The translations under genes and the position numbers were made by a program. A stretch of 64,000 bases of DNA from Cryptomeria japonica (taxonomy: Eukaryota > Streptophyta > Pinopsida > Cupressales > Cupressaceae): positions 551,240,136-551,304,135 of the forward strand of contig NC_081413.1 in NCBI RefSeq assembly GCF_030272615.1, given 5' to 3'. Of the stretch, positions 33,148 through 44,081 are shown in pieces. Below the pieces are notes generated by a model. It searched no databases and was not told where the DNA came from. It saw only the letters and a list, made by a program, of their open reading frames with translations. Each line of letters opens with the position of its first letter. The stretch's first letter is position 1.

Positions 33148-36049
33148 AATGGAAATGACTAGTTTCTGCAGGAGGTAAGACATGTTCCTAATTTAAGAAG
33201 AAATTTAATTTCTGCAAAGCAACTAGGTAGTGAAGGTTGCATAGTTACCTTATCAGACAGTATTTGGAAGGTCACTAAAGGATCATTAGTAGTAGCTAAA
33301 GGTGCGAAGGTAGGCACATTATATCTATGTACTGGTAACACTTACTCTACCCTAGCTACTATAGATAAAGTTACTGCAGGGACAACAACAATAGATGTTG
33401 CAAGAACAGATTCGATAATGTGGCACCATAGGCTTGGGCACATGAGTGAGAAAGGGATGAAAATCCTTCACTCCAAAAATCTATTTCCAAGACTAAAGAA
33501 GATTGATTTAGAGTTCTGTGAAAACTGTGTTTATGGCAAACAAAAGAGAGTCAGATTTCTCAAGGTTGGGAAAGAGAAGAAGAGTGAGAAGTTAGAGCTT
33601 GTGCATTCAGATGTATGGGGACCGGCTCAGGTATCATCTCTTGGTGGCTCTTGTTATTATGTTATTTTTATTGATGACTCAACCAGAAAAATGTGGGTAT
33701 GTTTCCTAAAACAAAAATCAGACGTTTTTGAAACTTTTAAGAAATGGAAAGCTTTGGTTGAGAATGAGACGGGAAAAAAGTTGAAGTGTCTCAGATCGAA
33801 TAATGGAGGTGAGTATTGTAAAAAAGCATTTGAATATTACTGCTCCTTAAATGGGATTTGAAAGCAGAAGACAATTCTAGGAACTCCATAGGAAAATGGT
33901 GTGTCAGAGAGAATGAATAAGAATATCATTGAACGCGCGAGGAGCATGAGATTGCATGCTGGATTGCCCTTACATTTTTGGGCAGATGTTATACATATTG
34001 TCGTCTATTTGATAAATAGAGAACCTTCAACCCCTTTGGATGGTGGTATTCCAGAGGAGGCGTGGACTGGTAAAAAGGAAATTATTCTTTTCTGAAAATC
34101 TTTGGTTGTGAAGCTTTTGCCCATGCTGATAAAGAAAACATAACCAAGGTTGATGCTAATTCTCAAAAATGTACCTTCATTGGATATGGGATAGATGAAT
34201 ATGGCTATCAGTTATGGCATTTTGAAAATAAGAAAATAATTAGAAGTAGAGATGTTATATTCAATGAGAAGGTTATGTATAAAAAACAGATGCAGGAAAA
34301 GAAGTATGAACAAGACAAACAAGAATATGTGGTGTTGGATGAGATTCCTGAAAATGAAATGCCACAGGTACCCGATGCTCAGCAACAACAGAATGTCCCA
34401 CAAACTCCTGCAAGTGTTAGACGTTCTACAAGGTCAAGTAGACCCCCTGAAATATTTTCTCCTTCTTTGTATTCTATTTTATTAACTGATTTTGGTGAAC
34501 CAGAAGAATATGAAGAAGCAATGTAGGTGGTTGCCAAACATTAGTGGGAGCTAGGCATGAAAGAGGAGATGGACTCCTTGATGAAAAATAAGACTTGGGA
34601 CTTAGTCCCTTTGCCTGCAGAAAAAAGAGTGTTGCCTAACAAATGGGTTTATAGGCTGAAGGAGGAAGAAGGAGGTCAGAAAAGATATAAGGCCAGACTT
34701 GTGGTAAAAGGTTTTGCATAGAAAAAGGGTATAGATTATGATGAAATATTTTCTCCAGTTGTAAAAATGACTTCAATTAGAACTGTACTTAGTCTTGTGG
34801 TTGCAGATGATTTACATCTTGAACAATTAGATGTCAAAACACCTTTCTCCATGGAGATTTGGAGGAGGAAATTTACATGTTGCAACCACAGGGATATGAG
34901 GTCAAAAGAAAGGAGAACTTGGTGTGTAGGTTGAAGAAAAGTTTGTATGGCCTAAAGCAAGCACCCCGACAATGGTATTTAAAATTTGATAGTTTCATGG
35001 CTGAACACGGTTATCATAGATGTCATTCTGATCATTGTGTATATTTTAAGAGATTGGATAATGGTAGTTATATTATCTTGTTGCTTTATGTTGCTGACAT
35101 GCTTGTTGTTGGGTCTAACATGCAACATATAAATGATCTTAAACAAAATTTAGACAGGTCATTTGCTATGAAGGATTTGGGTGTAGCTAAGCAAATTCTC
35201 AATATGAGGATTACACGGGACAAGAAAAATAGAACCTTGAATTTGTCCCAAAGTGAATATATAAAGAAGGTGTTGAAAAGATTTAACATGCAAGATGCAA
35301 AAGCAGTTAGTACACCTTTGGCTAGTCATTTCAAATTGACTAAGGAGATGTACCCAAAGGCACGGGAAGAGGTAAATAAAATGTCTAACATCCCGTATTC
35401 ATCAGCTATTGGTAGTTTGATGTATGCAATGGTATGCACAAGGCCAGATATTGCCCATGCAGTGGGAGTTGTGAGCAACTTTATGAGTAATTCGGGTATG
35501 GAACATTGGAATGCTGTGAAATGGATTCTTCGGTATTTGAAAGGAACTACTACGAAGGCATTATGTTTCAAAGGATCTAATGCTGCTATGAGTGGATTTG
35601 TTGACTCTGATCTGGCAGGTGATATTGATTCACAGAGGAGTACTACAGGGCATGTTTTTACTATAGGGGGAACTGCAGTCAGTTGGATTTCTAGGCTGCA
35701 AAAGGTTGTTGCACTTTCAACCACTAAAGCTGAGTATGTTGTTGCTACTGAAGCCAGCAAGGAGATGATTTGGTTACAATGTTTTCTGGAGGAATTGGGT
35801 TAGACACAAGAGGATCACCCATTGTATACGGATAGCCAGAGTGCCATTCATCTTGCGAAGAACTCTGCTTTTCATTCAAGGACAAAGCACATTCAGCTCA
35901 GGTACCACTTCATCCGGACTATTTTGGAGGAGGTTCAGTTACGGCTTGAGAAGATTCACACAAGTGAGAATCCTATTGATATGTTCACGAAGGTAGTTCC
36001 ACAGGAGAAGTTGATTTCTTCATCAGTTTCTATTGGTCTTCTTGATTGA
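33148..36049 (+). pseudogene. Integrase, reverse transcriptase and RNase H of copia A
   Basis: The pre-integrase zinc domain MWHHRLGHMSEKGMK begins at 33418. Integrase has HSDVWGP, LRSNNGGEY (second catalytic Asp changed to Asn) and ENGVSERMN. RT has LPNKWVYRLKEE, KARLVVKGFA then a stop, QLDVKTPFS with a frameshift at about 34856, then KSLYGLKQAPRQWY. The catalytic box reads YVADMLVVG instead of YVDD. RNase H follows with ALSTTKAEYVVATEASKEM and YTDSQSAIHLAKN, ending at 36049. The piece 34100-34526 is the integrase-RT linker. All enzymatic parts are inactive as written. Confidence 0.85.
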
Positions 36050-36131
36050 TAATTGTGGAATTTATACTAGTTGAGTTCCAGTGTTTTATCCAGTGGATGT
36101 TGCAAGTACAGTGGTGTCATCTAGTATCAGT

Positions 36132-36214
36132 CTCCAAGTGGGAGATTGTTGATATGTGGCAACTGATCAGCAAAGTACTGTACACTCAACACGTATTCTC
36201 GCTGGGGTTTGGGA
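36132..36214 (+). repeat. Polypurine tract and truncated 3' LTR of copia A
   Basis: CAAGTGGGAGAT (36135-36146) is the standard copia polypurine tract, followed at 36147 by TGTTGATATGTGGCAACTG. LTR identity lasts to about 36214 (GGGGTTTGGGAC), then outer-element LTR sequence begins. TTTGGGAC also occurs in the outer LTR at about 5653, so joining at microhomology is likely. Confidence 0.8.
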
Positions 36215-36825
36215 CAAATTAGTCAATTACACCTATGTCGGCTTAAGTCAGAAAATTAGTCAATTACACCTATGTTGGGTTAAGTCAGAAAATTAGTCAA
36301 TTACACCTACTAGCAAGTATATAAGAGGGATTTCCCCTCTCATTTGACATATCATGAAAACACAAGAGGTACGAAGCTGTACTTATGGAATTAAGATTTA
36401 TTCGTAGAGATGGAGAAATCCTTTTTGATGCGTGGAAATTTTAGAGGACCAATAGGAGGGCGCCCCTATCCTTGCACATGGTCCCTACAAATTTTGCTGA
36501 ATTTTGCAGGACAACTCTGAATCATCTCAAACTTCTCAGATCCAGGTGCATGGCTGAATCCCAAATCTATAGCTCACTGTTTTTGTATACTTTGTCTTCA
36601 TTTTCAGCACTTAGTCTGCTTTTTAACTTACAAAAGAGGGTCAATTGCATTCCAATCACACCCAATTCACTTAGTATTCAATCCTTACATCATTTAGGAT
36701 TGGATCTAGTGAATTCAACCCCTCTTTTGAATGTAAAGTCCTCCCCAAGTGAAAATTGAACCTTAGTCATTCCCTCTTCTCCCAAGTGGCAAATTGGCTA
36801 AGGTTCTCCAATTTTCCACTTTACA
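36215..36825 (+). repeat. 3' LTR of outer element, 5'-truncated
   Basis: Begins at the junction with the truncated 3' LTR of copia A, then carries 37-bp tandem units at 36221-36294 and continues as the 5' LTR to TTTACA at 36825. A stretch present in the 5' LTR (5820-6090, CAAGCATTCAAGAG to TTTCAACC) is missing between about 36370 and 36385. This copy lacks the Athila-like insertion, so it serves as the empty-site reference. Confidence 0.8.
36221..36310 (+). repeat. 37-bp tandem repeat in 3' LTR
   Basis: AGTCAATTACACCTATGT… is repeated at 36221 and 36258, with a third partial unit at 36295. The 5' LTR has a single equivalent (about 5715-5755), so the expansion is specific to this LTR copy. 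Confidence 0.8.
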
Positions 36826-36830
36826 CACAT
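36826..36830. repeat. Target-site duplication CACAT (right)
   Basis: Matches 5411-5415. Removing the 5416-36825 insertion and one CACAT makes the split minus-strand gene contiguous (…QHM/C-NFYEVGSGKGEH). Confidence 0.85.
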
Positions 36831-37275
36831 ATGTTGAACACCACTTCTCTTATACAGTCTACTCAACCGATAAAACATCTGAGAGTCATTGAATTGTGAT
36901 GCACAATTATCTAACCATATGATATGTTGACGGAATGAAATACCCCTACTAGCCAAATTACAGTAGAACATCTAAAAACAACCTTGCACAAACTCTATAG
37001 AATGTGTGTGATCATCGTTGATATAGAGATGATACTTGATCAGTATCTTCTTGTTATCATCTATACTATCACCATCATGAATGAATATTATATGCACAAA
37101 TATAACAACCTGTTTCTAGTTGTAGTACTGGGATTGCACCTCATCCTATGGCTTTAGTGTGTAGTTCTCTGCAACATCAATAACTGAAACAATGGTATCA
37201 AGTGGAATCATTTCTTTACATATCTTGAATTGCATGTCCAACCATCAAGCTCTATGGGTATGCCTTGCATACTCA
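36831..37275 (-). pseudogene. KGEHDGA-family gene, 5' part
   Basis: Minus-strand frame with a few stops: KEMIPLDTIVSVIDVAENYT, then DDNKKILIKYHLYINDDHTHS-type sequence, FVQGCF, and LDNCASQFNDSQMFYRLSRL. D-H-T-H, FVQxCF and W-x-D-x-CASQF are hallmarks I associate with the same unnamed plant family as the KGEHDGA segment at 4560-5410. The frame stops at 36831, exactly at the CACAT duplication of the large LTR element. The upstream end is cut at 37276 by another LTR. The D/N-x-CASQF block looks like an RNase-H-fold catalytic strand, which is inference. Confidence 0.5.
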
Positions 37276-37424
37276 TGTAGAGGTGGGAATTCGTTGCCTC
37301 TAATATGATGAATCTCACAGAATAAACTATACCTCATTCGGATTAGTGCTAAGGTGAGCCAGGGGATAAAAACAACAGAGTTAAGTAGTTAATAACAATC
37401 TGAGGCTCTTAGATGACTCTATCA
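37276..37424 (-). repeat. End of an LTR of a further minus-strand element
   Basis: From TGTAGAGGTGGGAATT (37276) this matches the right window edge (63941-64000: TGTAGAGGTGGGAATT, ACCTCTAAGATGATGAATCTCA, GAACAAACTAT). There it lies directly next to a tRNA-Trp primer site, so both are ends of the same LTR type. It is cut at 37425 by element P. Confidence 0.65.
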
Positions 37425-38572
37425 TGTTCGAATCAATGAACACTGAGAGCGAAGGGGGGGGGGGGTGAGTCAATGTTCTGAGAGTTTTAACCTTGTTATA
37501 TTGAATCTTAAACCACCAGATGCATACGAAAGAAATCAAAGTCCTGAAACATAAAGTAAGAAACCATGCAACCATAAAACCAATATTTTTACTTGGAAAC
37601 CCAAATGGGAAAAACCATGGTGGGATTTGAACCCACAATATTATTCTACTATGGCCAGTAGAAAACCAATATTACATAAAGGGAATACACTTGCATTCAG
37701 GCACACTGCCTAGAGCTCACTACTCAAGTACAAAAATAGGGAACCTACAACCCTGGATGAAGGCTCACTACCTTACAACTGATTACAAAAGATTATAATG
37801 AGAAATGAACTGGTAAATAGGATCTGAATATGCCAGGAATTAGTTCTGGTTAAGTGCAAATGATTTGATATCACTAATCTACTTGTTTGCTCTGCTCTGC
37901 TAAATGATTGCTCACCGGATCAACTTAAGTCAAGGTGTGCACATGAAATTGCACTCAATCAATTTGAAATATGTTATCACATTATCTACATACCAAAAAT
38001 CATTATCCAAATTGGTCTTATATATCCACACACACTAAAATCAATCCCCTTCATGTTAGCTTCATGAGATATGAAAATATGAAACCCGTAGCTCCAAGTC
38101 GGCTTCAATTCTTCACTAAATCATATGTCGGACCAAAATATATGATCACACACTTCCTATTTAACAATCACCTCAAACGCATTACCAATCACCAAAATCT
38201 AATTGATGAATCTTGTTACACGTTACACCATCAAATATAACAAATACTCTGTTTATGAGTTGTACTAGATACTGAATCTTCAAATAAGTGACAAAATCAA
38301 TAGCGAATGGCGATTTAACATGATAACCAGCTCCAAATTCTTTACCAATAAGTCTCAAATACTCAAATCAAAGACTACATCATTGGAGATGAAAATACTT
38401 CTAAAACTGTACACCAGACAAACTGATATCAACAAACCTTCTCAAGATAACCAGATAACTAAAGTCTCATATCAAATTAGATCCACCGACTGATTTAACA
38501 TCAATGGAAACTCCTAGAAATATGTATATACACCAAGAATCGTCATACATCACCAGACATCAAATGCCAACA
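37425..38572 (-). repeat. Element P LTR (left)
   Basis: 1148 bases. Matches 56744-57878 across landmarks GGAAACCCAAATGGGAAAA, GGTGGGATTTGAACCCA, CTTGCATTCAGGCACAC and GATCAACTTAAGTCAAGG. Contains a G12 run near 37456. Confidence 0.88.
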
Positions 38573-38586
38573 ATCTCCCCCTTTGG
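38573..38586 (-). promoter_or_regulatory. Polypurine tract, element P unit 1
   Basis: Minus strand CCAAAGGGGGAGAT directly before the LTR start TGTTGGCA. Confidence 0.8.
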
Positions 38587-38781
38587 CATTGATAGCAACA
38601 TAGGTGAAAAATGTCAAAAGCTGCAAAACACCAAAAAGATCTGTGTACTCAATCCTAGCTGACTCCCCTTGAACTACATACACCATTTTTCACTGCTCTC
38701 TCCCCCTTTAGCATCAATGGCAAAGGGTGGGAACTGCCAAGATCTTATGTACAAAAGAATGAAAGAATGAATGCACTCTAT

Positions 38782-40472
38782 TTACATAAACTTAAAAATG
38801 TCTGAGTAAGTCACCTTTAAGGAATCAAAATACTGGTTCCATCCTCTTAGAAAACAATCAAAAACATTTATTACGATGTTGTACATAAATTCATGAACTT
38901 CAAGATTGGGAAGATCAGATGGGATAGGTTTTCTTAAAGCACTTATTGCATCCTGCTGAGCTCCTAGCAGAGTATCCGTCCGGGGAGTGATCAAGTTCCT
39001 CACTTCTCCCAGTATACTCAAATCTTTCTCTGTGTCCTTAATCAAGCTTTTGATTTTGTCGGTATAATCCAAAATTTGATTTTCAAGTGAGCTAGGATAC
39101 ACTGATTGGGGTTAAAAAGAGTGACTGATGTTGGCCAACTTACCCTCAAGGTCTCTTATCTGATGATCAATGTCTGTAGTAAATTTTGGCAAAAATAAGA
39201 CATGACTTGAACACCTTGCCTCCTTCATTCAGTGCCTCTTCCACACTCTTCATAGAAGATTTTAAGCTTTTTCTGCCCCTTTCAACTGCTATCAAAATTT
39301 GCTTCAATCGCATTTCATTGAATTTATTTTGTATAGACTCATTACAACTTTTTCAAAAGAATTAAATTGAGTATTTAGGGTATTCAAGATATTCCTTAAG
39401 TTACTGGATGGAGAAACACAAGAATCCTAAGCAAAATTTGATAAAATTTTCTGCAAAATTTTAGTTGCATAAGAGATAACTTCTCTGTCCTTGGATTGAG
39501 ATTTCAAGAGATCTTCACTTTCCATAATTTGAGCCTGTGTAGCAAGTTTCAACGCCTGGAGAGGTGAAAGAGTAATCAAATCAATTGGACCATGTCAGAG
39601 ATAGTGGTTTCTATCACGGTCACCAGAGCTCTCTCTTTGGGCTCATCACTCTTCTCCATTTCCTTTTTAATTCCTGCACTCGCTCTCTTTTCACTTTTGG
39701 CTACCTCCTCGGCTATCATTTATGCGGTTACTTCTATCTCGGGAGGGTCCTGATTAGCTTCACCGAAGATATTTCCTACTACATCATTAGAGGGTGCTTT
39801 TGCGGGTACTTGCTTAGTCTGTTCAGAAGACGGTTGATCCATCTGACCACTGAACACTTATGTATGTACTTTTGGGATGGAAGTATCTTTTTGAATGTTT
39901 TCTTCCAGTTGGGTGTCCACCTCTTTGTTTACCTCAAGCTCTCTCAAAAATTCTCTCATTGTTTGTTCAGTTTCCTTGGCCACCTCATCAATTTTCCCGA
40001 GCATTATTCTATTTACTCTCTTCTTGCTTTTGAATTTCTCCTTAGCCAATTTCAATAATCTAGCAATTTAATCTTTAGAAATAATTGAACAAACATTTAC
40101 CAGTGCATACTCTCGCATTTCTTCAACTTTCTGACATGCAGTATTTCTCCGGGCATCCAAAATATCATACAAATCTTTAGGTAACTCACAAGATAACTTA
40201 ATTAGTGCCCTACTAAATTTATTCATATAGTGTACAACTGCCTCTTCAACTTCCCTTCTCTCATTATCACCTACATTTTTATAATATACAACTAAATTAT
40301 TTAAATTCCCATCCTTCATTACCTCATTCTTGACATCATCTAAGGTTTTGAGAGTAATAATTGTGTATGAAACCTTGATCTTACTGGATTCCAAAGCCTC
40401 ATCCAATTCTGATTTTTGTTTCTAGCTTTTAGGCTTTCTAGATGATTCACCCTGGATTCTATTCTTCTTGGA
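38782..40472 (-). pseudogene. Gene D, C-terminal part, element P unit 1
   Basis: Continues across hAT2: SKIKVSYTIITLKTLDDVKN and VYYKNVGDNERREVEEAVVH, NKFSRALIKLSCELPKDLYD (40406-40068), KKRVNRIMLGKIDEVAKETE (40055-39858), then broken frames to LENQILDYTDKIKSLIKD and SVFDC-like sequence ending FKFM at 38782. Mostly alpha-helical and charged, with coiled-coil character. Stops are frequent between 39858 and 39102. Confidence 0.55.
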
Positions 40473-40480
40473 GGGTGGAG
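40473..40480. repeat. 8-bp target duplication GGGTGGAG (left of hAT2)
   Basis: Perfect copy of 53552-53559. The empty site in unit 2 reads AGGTGGAG at about 62370. Confidence 0.92.
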
Positions 40481-40965
40481 CAGAGATTACTTTAGTGGCG
40501 AATTTTTCACGTAGGCGACTTGAGAAATGGTGAATATTTTGTACCGATTGGGGGTGACCATGTCGCCAGAACATTATCAATTTTCATCAAATTCACAGCC
40601 CGATCACCATATGTTTTATGTAATTAAATGTTTCTATGCAAGGATTTTGCCAATACAATATACAATGGACACACGGTAAACTTAATTTTTTCGCCTACAC
40701 TCTCCGAGGTTGCCTTAATAGACGACCATAATTCGCCTATAGGCATTTGAATATTTGTTAGCCAAGAGGACCCAATTTTCCTGATATTTTGCCGACGCGT
40801 GTCTCCATTAACCCCAACTTTCGCTAATTATATTGTATTTACCAATTATTTGGATGACCCATAATCGCCTCAAAAATTACATAAGTCATGTTATAGTTAC
40901 GCAAGATTCACCAAATATTTGTATACCATATAAAATTCCCACGGAATTCACCATATAAGGAATGG
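40481..40965 (+). repeat. hAT2 left terminal region with CGCC motifs
   Basis: GTGGCGAATT, AGGCGACTT, TGTCGCCAG, TTTCGCCT, AATTCGCCTA, AATCGCCTC and two ATTCACCA words occur between 40495 and 40955, parallel to the TTCGCC cluster of hAT1. Both orientations are present. Candidate transposase-binding sites. Confidence 0.6.
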
Positions 40966-40973
40966 TATAAATA
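40966..40973 (+). promoter_or_regulatory. TATA box of hAT2 transposase
   Basis: TATAAATA followed by CATTCAAAG, at a matching place to 15568-15575 of hAT1, about 130 bases before the conserved splice donor. Confidence 0.6.
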
Positions 40974-41103
40974 CATTCAAAGATCAAATCTATCTCTACA
41001 CAATCTGGTGGGTTCTAGGCTCTGAATTCATATCAATAGCGAAGTTTCAGACCAAGAAAAATCATTGTTGTTGATTGCATTGGCGACTGCTAGTGACCTA
41101 AAG

Positions 41104-41328
41104 GTGAGCAATCATAATTTTGAAGTGTTATAATATTATTCTGAATTTATCTATATCTTTTTGCACTGTTGAGTTCATTCTTATTTAGTGGGGACCCGTC
41201 AGTGCCAAGTGGTGAGCCGAGAGATTTAGACCTCAGATATCTAGATTGTAGGTCGTAGGGCCAATGAAAGATATATTATATTTTATATCTATTTTTGCTT
41301 CTTCAACAAATTGATATTTTTTTGGCAG
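41104..41328 (+). other. 5' UTR intron of hAT2 transposase
   Basis: Donor AAAG|GTGAGCAATC at 41103/41104 and acceptor TTTTTTTGGCAG ending at 41328, 17 bases before ATG 41346. The 225-base length is normal for plants. The donor context is the same as in hAT1. Confidence 0.6.
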
Positions 41329-41345
41329 CCTTTGTTTCCTAGGAG

Positions 41346-44030
41346 ATGTCGAACATGAAGAAGGGTAGGAAACCTGAATGTGGTGAAGGCCATGAGAGGC
41401 CAACAAAACATAGAAAGTTGTCTTCGTACTTTAACTTTGAAAAAGATTGTGGTGAAAATATGGAAGGTACATCATCACAAGTACAAGTACAAAATTCACA
41501 CCCTACACCGCATGTTGAAGATGGTGGCGAACCTAATATCTCATATCAGGATGATCTTGAAGAAGATTATCTGGTAGATGCCCAAGTTAGCCAGATTGAT
41601 ATAATCGACTTGGGTGATAATGCCATTGATGATAATGCACTGAAGGGGAAAAGAAAAGCCAGATCAAAAAAGGATCAGGAGTGGGATATGGCAGTGAGGG
41701 ATTTTCAAATTAATTGGGCATCAAAGTATCCATTCATTGAACCAGTGGATAATCCAATTGAAGGAGAGCTTCCAATAGAATGGAGGTGTAAGATTTGCAC
41801 TTGGAAACATAACAAGGAAATTAGGTTGCAGCTAAAATTTGACACCATAGAAAAGCATATGGGTAAAGTTTATGAAAAAAAAATGATAGACAAAGTTGAA
41901 AAATCAATGATAAGATTAAAAACAAAGGAGGAATGTAAGCATGTGAGGAATGCCGAAGAGTATTATTTTCATGAGAAAATACAGATGAAGCCTACTGAAG
42001 TTAAGGTTCTATTGAAGCTAGTTTTGGAAAAGCAATGCAAATAGAACAACTGGGAAAAGTTGTTAAGTTAAGCGTTGTTTTTTATATTTTGAGCAAAGGG
42101 CGTGCTATGACAGATTTCTCATCAATTAGTGGTTTATTACACTTTTTGAAAGTTCCTAACTATCCTAATAGTCATTGGTCAGTAAATAGTGTATGGGAAC
42201 GGGCAAGTTGTCTTGTTGAGGTTGAAAAAGAATATGTAAAGGAAAAAATTAGAGATTCAAACTTTACTGCATTTTCTTTAGACAAAGTTACGACAGTAGA
42301 CAATACTTCATGGGTATGCATGCCTGTTTATATTGTACAAAATCATGCCCGCCAACCTCATCTACTATTTGTTGCTAAAATGGAGAGTACGACAATGAAA
42401 AATTTATTTCAACTAGTAAAGATAATTTTAATTGAATATGGAGGTATGGATGACATGATGATTGCCAAAAAATTGGTGTGTGTTAGAGCAGATGGAGCTT
42501 CAGTAATGCAAGGTCACATGAATGGTCTTTGTAGAGAGATTGAAACTTCATTTGCACCGTATATTACTGCAATTCACTACATGACTCACAGAATGAGTCT
42601 AGCTTTTGGCATTGTGAGAAAGTATGCTTTGATAAAAAAAATTTAAATTTAAATCAAAGAGCTCTACTCACACTTCTGTCGAAGTCCCAAGCGATTTATG
42701 GAATTTCAACACTTTGTTGATGGAATAATTAATGGGAACAATATTCTCAAGGATAATGATACTAGACGGATCTCTTTGGATGGTCCAACGCATCAAATTT
42801 TTTCAGAATATCCATCCTTGATTGGACTATTTCACACAACTCGCGATGAATCAGAGCAACCGAAATTTCTTGACCTTCTTCAGAGGTTAAGTAATCTAGA
42901 GACTCTCTTAACTTTACGAGCTCTTTTTCCCATGCTAGAGGAAATGAGGAATATTATGAAGGTTTCCCAAAAAAGAGCTTTGTATATTGCAGAATATGCT
43001 ACATTGCGTAAGATGATATGCATGACCCTCGACAATCTCTATTGAAATCAACCAGCACTATCTGATAAAAAATTTGTTAAGTGGCGGACACTCACAGATT
43101 TGAACAATCCTGATAACTTTTTACAAATTTGTACAAACGAGGACGTATGTGCCAATGTATGGGGAGTTGAGATACCAATGCACTTCTATGCCACGATCGA
43201 CCCCGAGGAACCAGGAAAGCGCACCAGGAAGCAACTAGTAAGAGTTACAAGGGAATATTTCGACAAGATTGTTGAGTCTGTAACTACTTTTGTGAAGAAA
43301 ATTGCCTATGATCTTTCCTTATAAATTAGAAGCAGATTCCCTCCTGACAACCTACTCAAAGCCATGTCTATTGTGTTTCCTCAATATTGGAGCCTCAACA
43401 GTGTAGTTGATTTTCGAAGGAAGCTATTGACTTTGATAAGACAATTTTGCATATCCAGAGAATTGAATGGAGTAATTATAAATGGAATATTAGACGAAAC
43501 TCGTCTTAGAGAAAAATCATCTCGTTTTGCATACACTATGAGGGAACAATATGGTAGAATGGAAAACCCCCGCGAAGAGGGATCAATAACAAGGCTTTGG
43601 AAATATATAGCTGAGAACGAAGCGTTGCGTGATTCAATGCTAGAATATTTGAAGCTTGCTGATTTATGTCTTACCATGATATTGGGTTTGGTGGAAGATG
43701 AGAGATTTTTCAGTGCTTTGGGGTTCCTAAAATCAAAGCTAAGAAACAAACTAGAGAAAAATTTGGAAAATTGCTTGAGGCTTTATACATCTAGGTATGA
43801 TGTCCACACTTTTCCTTACAATAGGGCACTGCAAATCTAGAGGTCCAAATGTGAAAGAAGAGGTTTGGGAAACACTTCAAACCAAAGTGCCAGTGGGACT
43901 ATTGACTCATGTACTGGACCTACTGGTAGCATTGAGATGCAATTCAACGAAGGTATGCAGACTCAGAGTGAAGAAAACACATACAAGAATCAAGAAAGCT
44001 CTGAATTTGATGAGGATGAATGGCAACTGT
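41346..44030 (+). pseudogene. hAT transposase (hAT2), broken
   Basis: Starts MSNMKKGRKPECGEGHERPT. The first frame to 42044 holds LKGKRKARSKKDQEWD, FQINWASKYPFIEPVD, and a BED-like finger CKICTWKHNKE…H. After a frameshift near 42040 come the first Asp region FSLDKVTTVDNTSWV, the second Asp region ADGASVMQGHMNGL, and HYMTHRMSLAF, where the Cys found in hAT1 (CMAHRMNLAF) is lost. Later frames carry RRISLDGPTH, SITRLWKYIAENEAL and the dimerisation end DLCLTMILGLVEDERFF with FLKSKLRNKLEKNLE (43364-43840), then an acidic tail. Stops at about 42646, 43045 and 43324. Overall closer to an intact hAT transposase than the hAT1 copy. Confidence 0.85.
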
Positions 44031-44081
44031 AAGATATTGATATTTGTTAATCTTATTACTGTATCTCATCATTCATATTAA

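Larger units (their letters stand above)
31190..36214 (+). mobile_element. Copia A: Tork-like Ty1/copia element
   Basis: The LTR starts TGTTGATATG (first base mutated in the 5' copy) and ends CCCTAACA. A tRNA-iMet primer site and the polypurine tract CAAGTGGGAGAT are in place. The order gag, protease, integrase, RT, RNase H is that of copia. The left target flank is CATAC (31185-31189). The right end is missing because the 3' LTR stops after about 65 bases at a junction with the outer element's 3' LTR. Stops, frameshifts and two lost catalytic residues show it is dead. Confidence 0.88.
5416..36825 (+). mobile_element. Outer Ty3/gypsy-type gag-protease retroelement (tRNA-Trp primed), heavily nested
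   Basis: LTR retrotransposon with LTRs starting TGTAACG and ending TTTACA, a 5-bp duplication CACAT, and a primer site matching the 3' end of plant tRNA-Trp. Its internal region encodes a gypsy-type Gag with a CxYH…H-x-TE-x-C knuckle, a retropepsin-like segment and a proline-rich tail. No reverse transcriptase or integrase is seen, so it would have depended on another element, unless pol was lost at the 3' deletion. Three elements interrupt it: the Athila-like element in the 5' LTR, hAT1 in gag, and copia A near the 3' end. The host part sums to about 7 kb of the 31.4-kb span. A fragment of the same family lies at 50325-51327. Confidence 0.85.

Noticed and set aside
37456-37467. G12 run in the left P LTR
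   Set aside because: Simple homopolymer within the LTR; the middle LTR has a shorter G-run at the same place. Likely slippage, not a functional site.
39585-40058. Plus-strand frame of 157 codons with membrane-like segments
   Set aside because: Antisense shadow of gene D (unit 1), which is matched by the copy in unit 2 on the minus strand.
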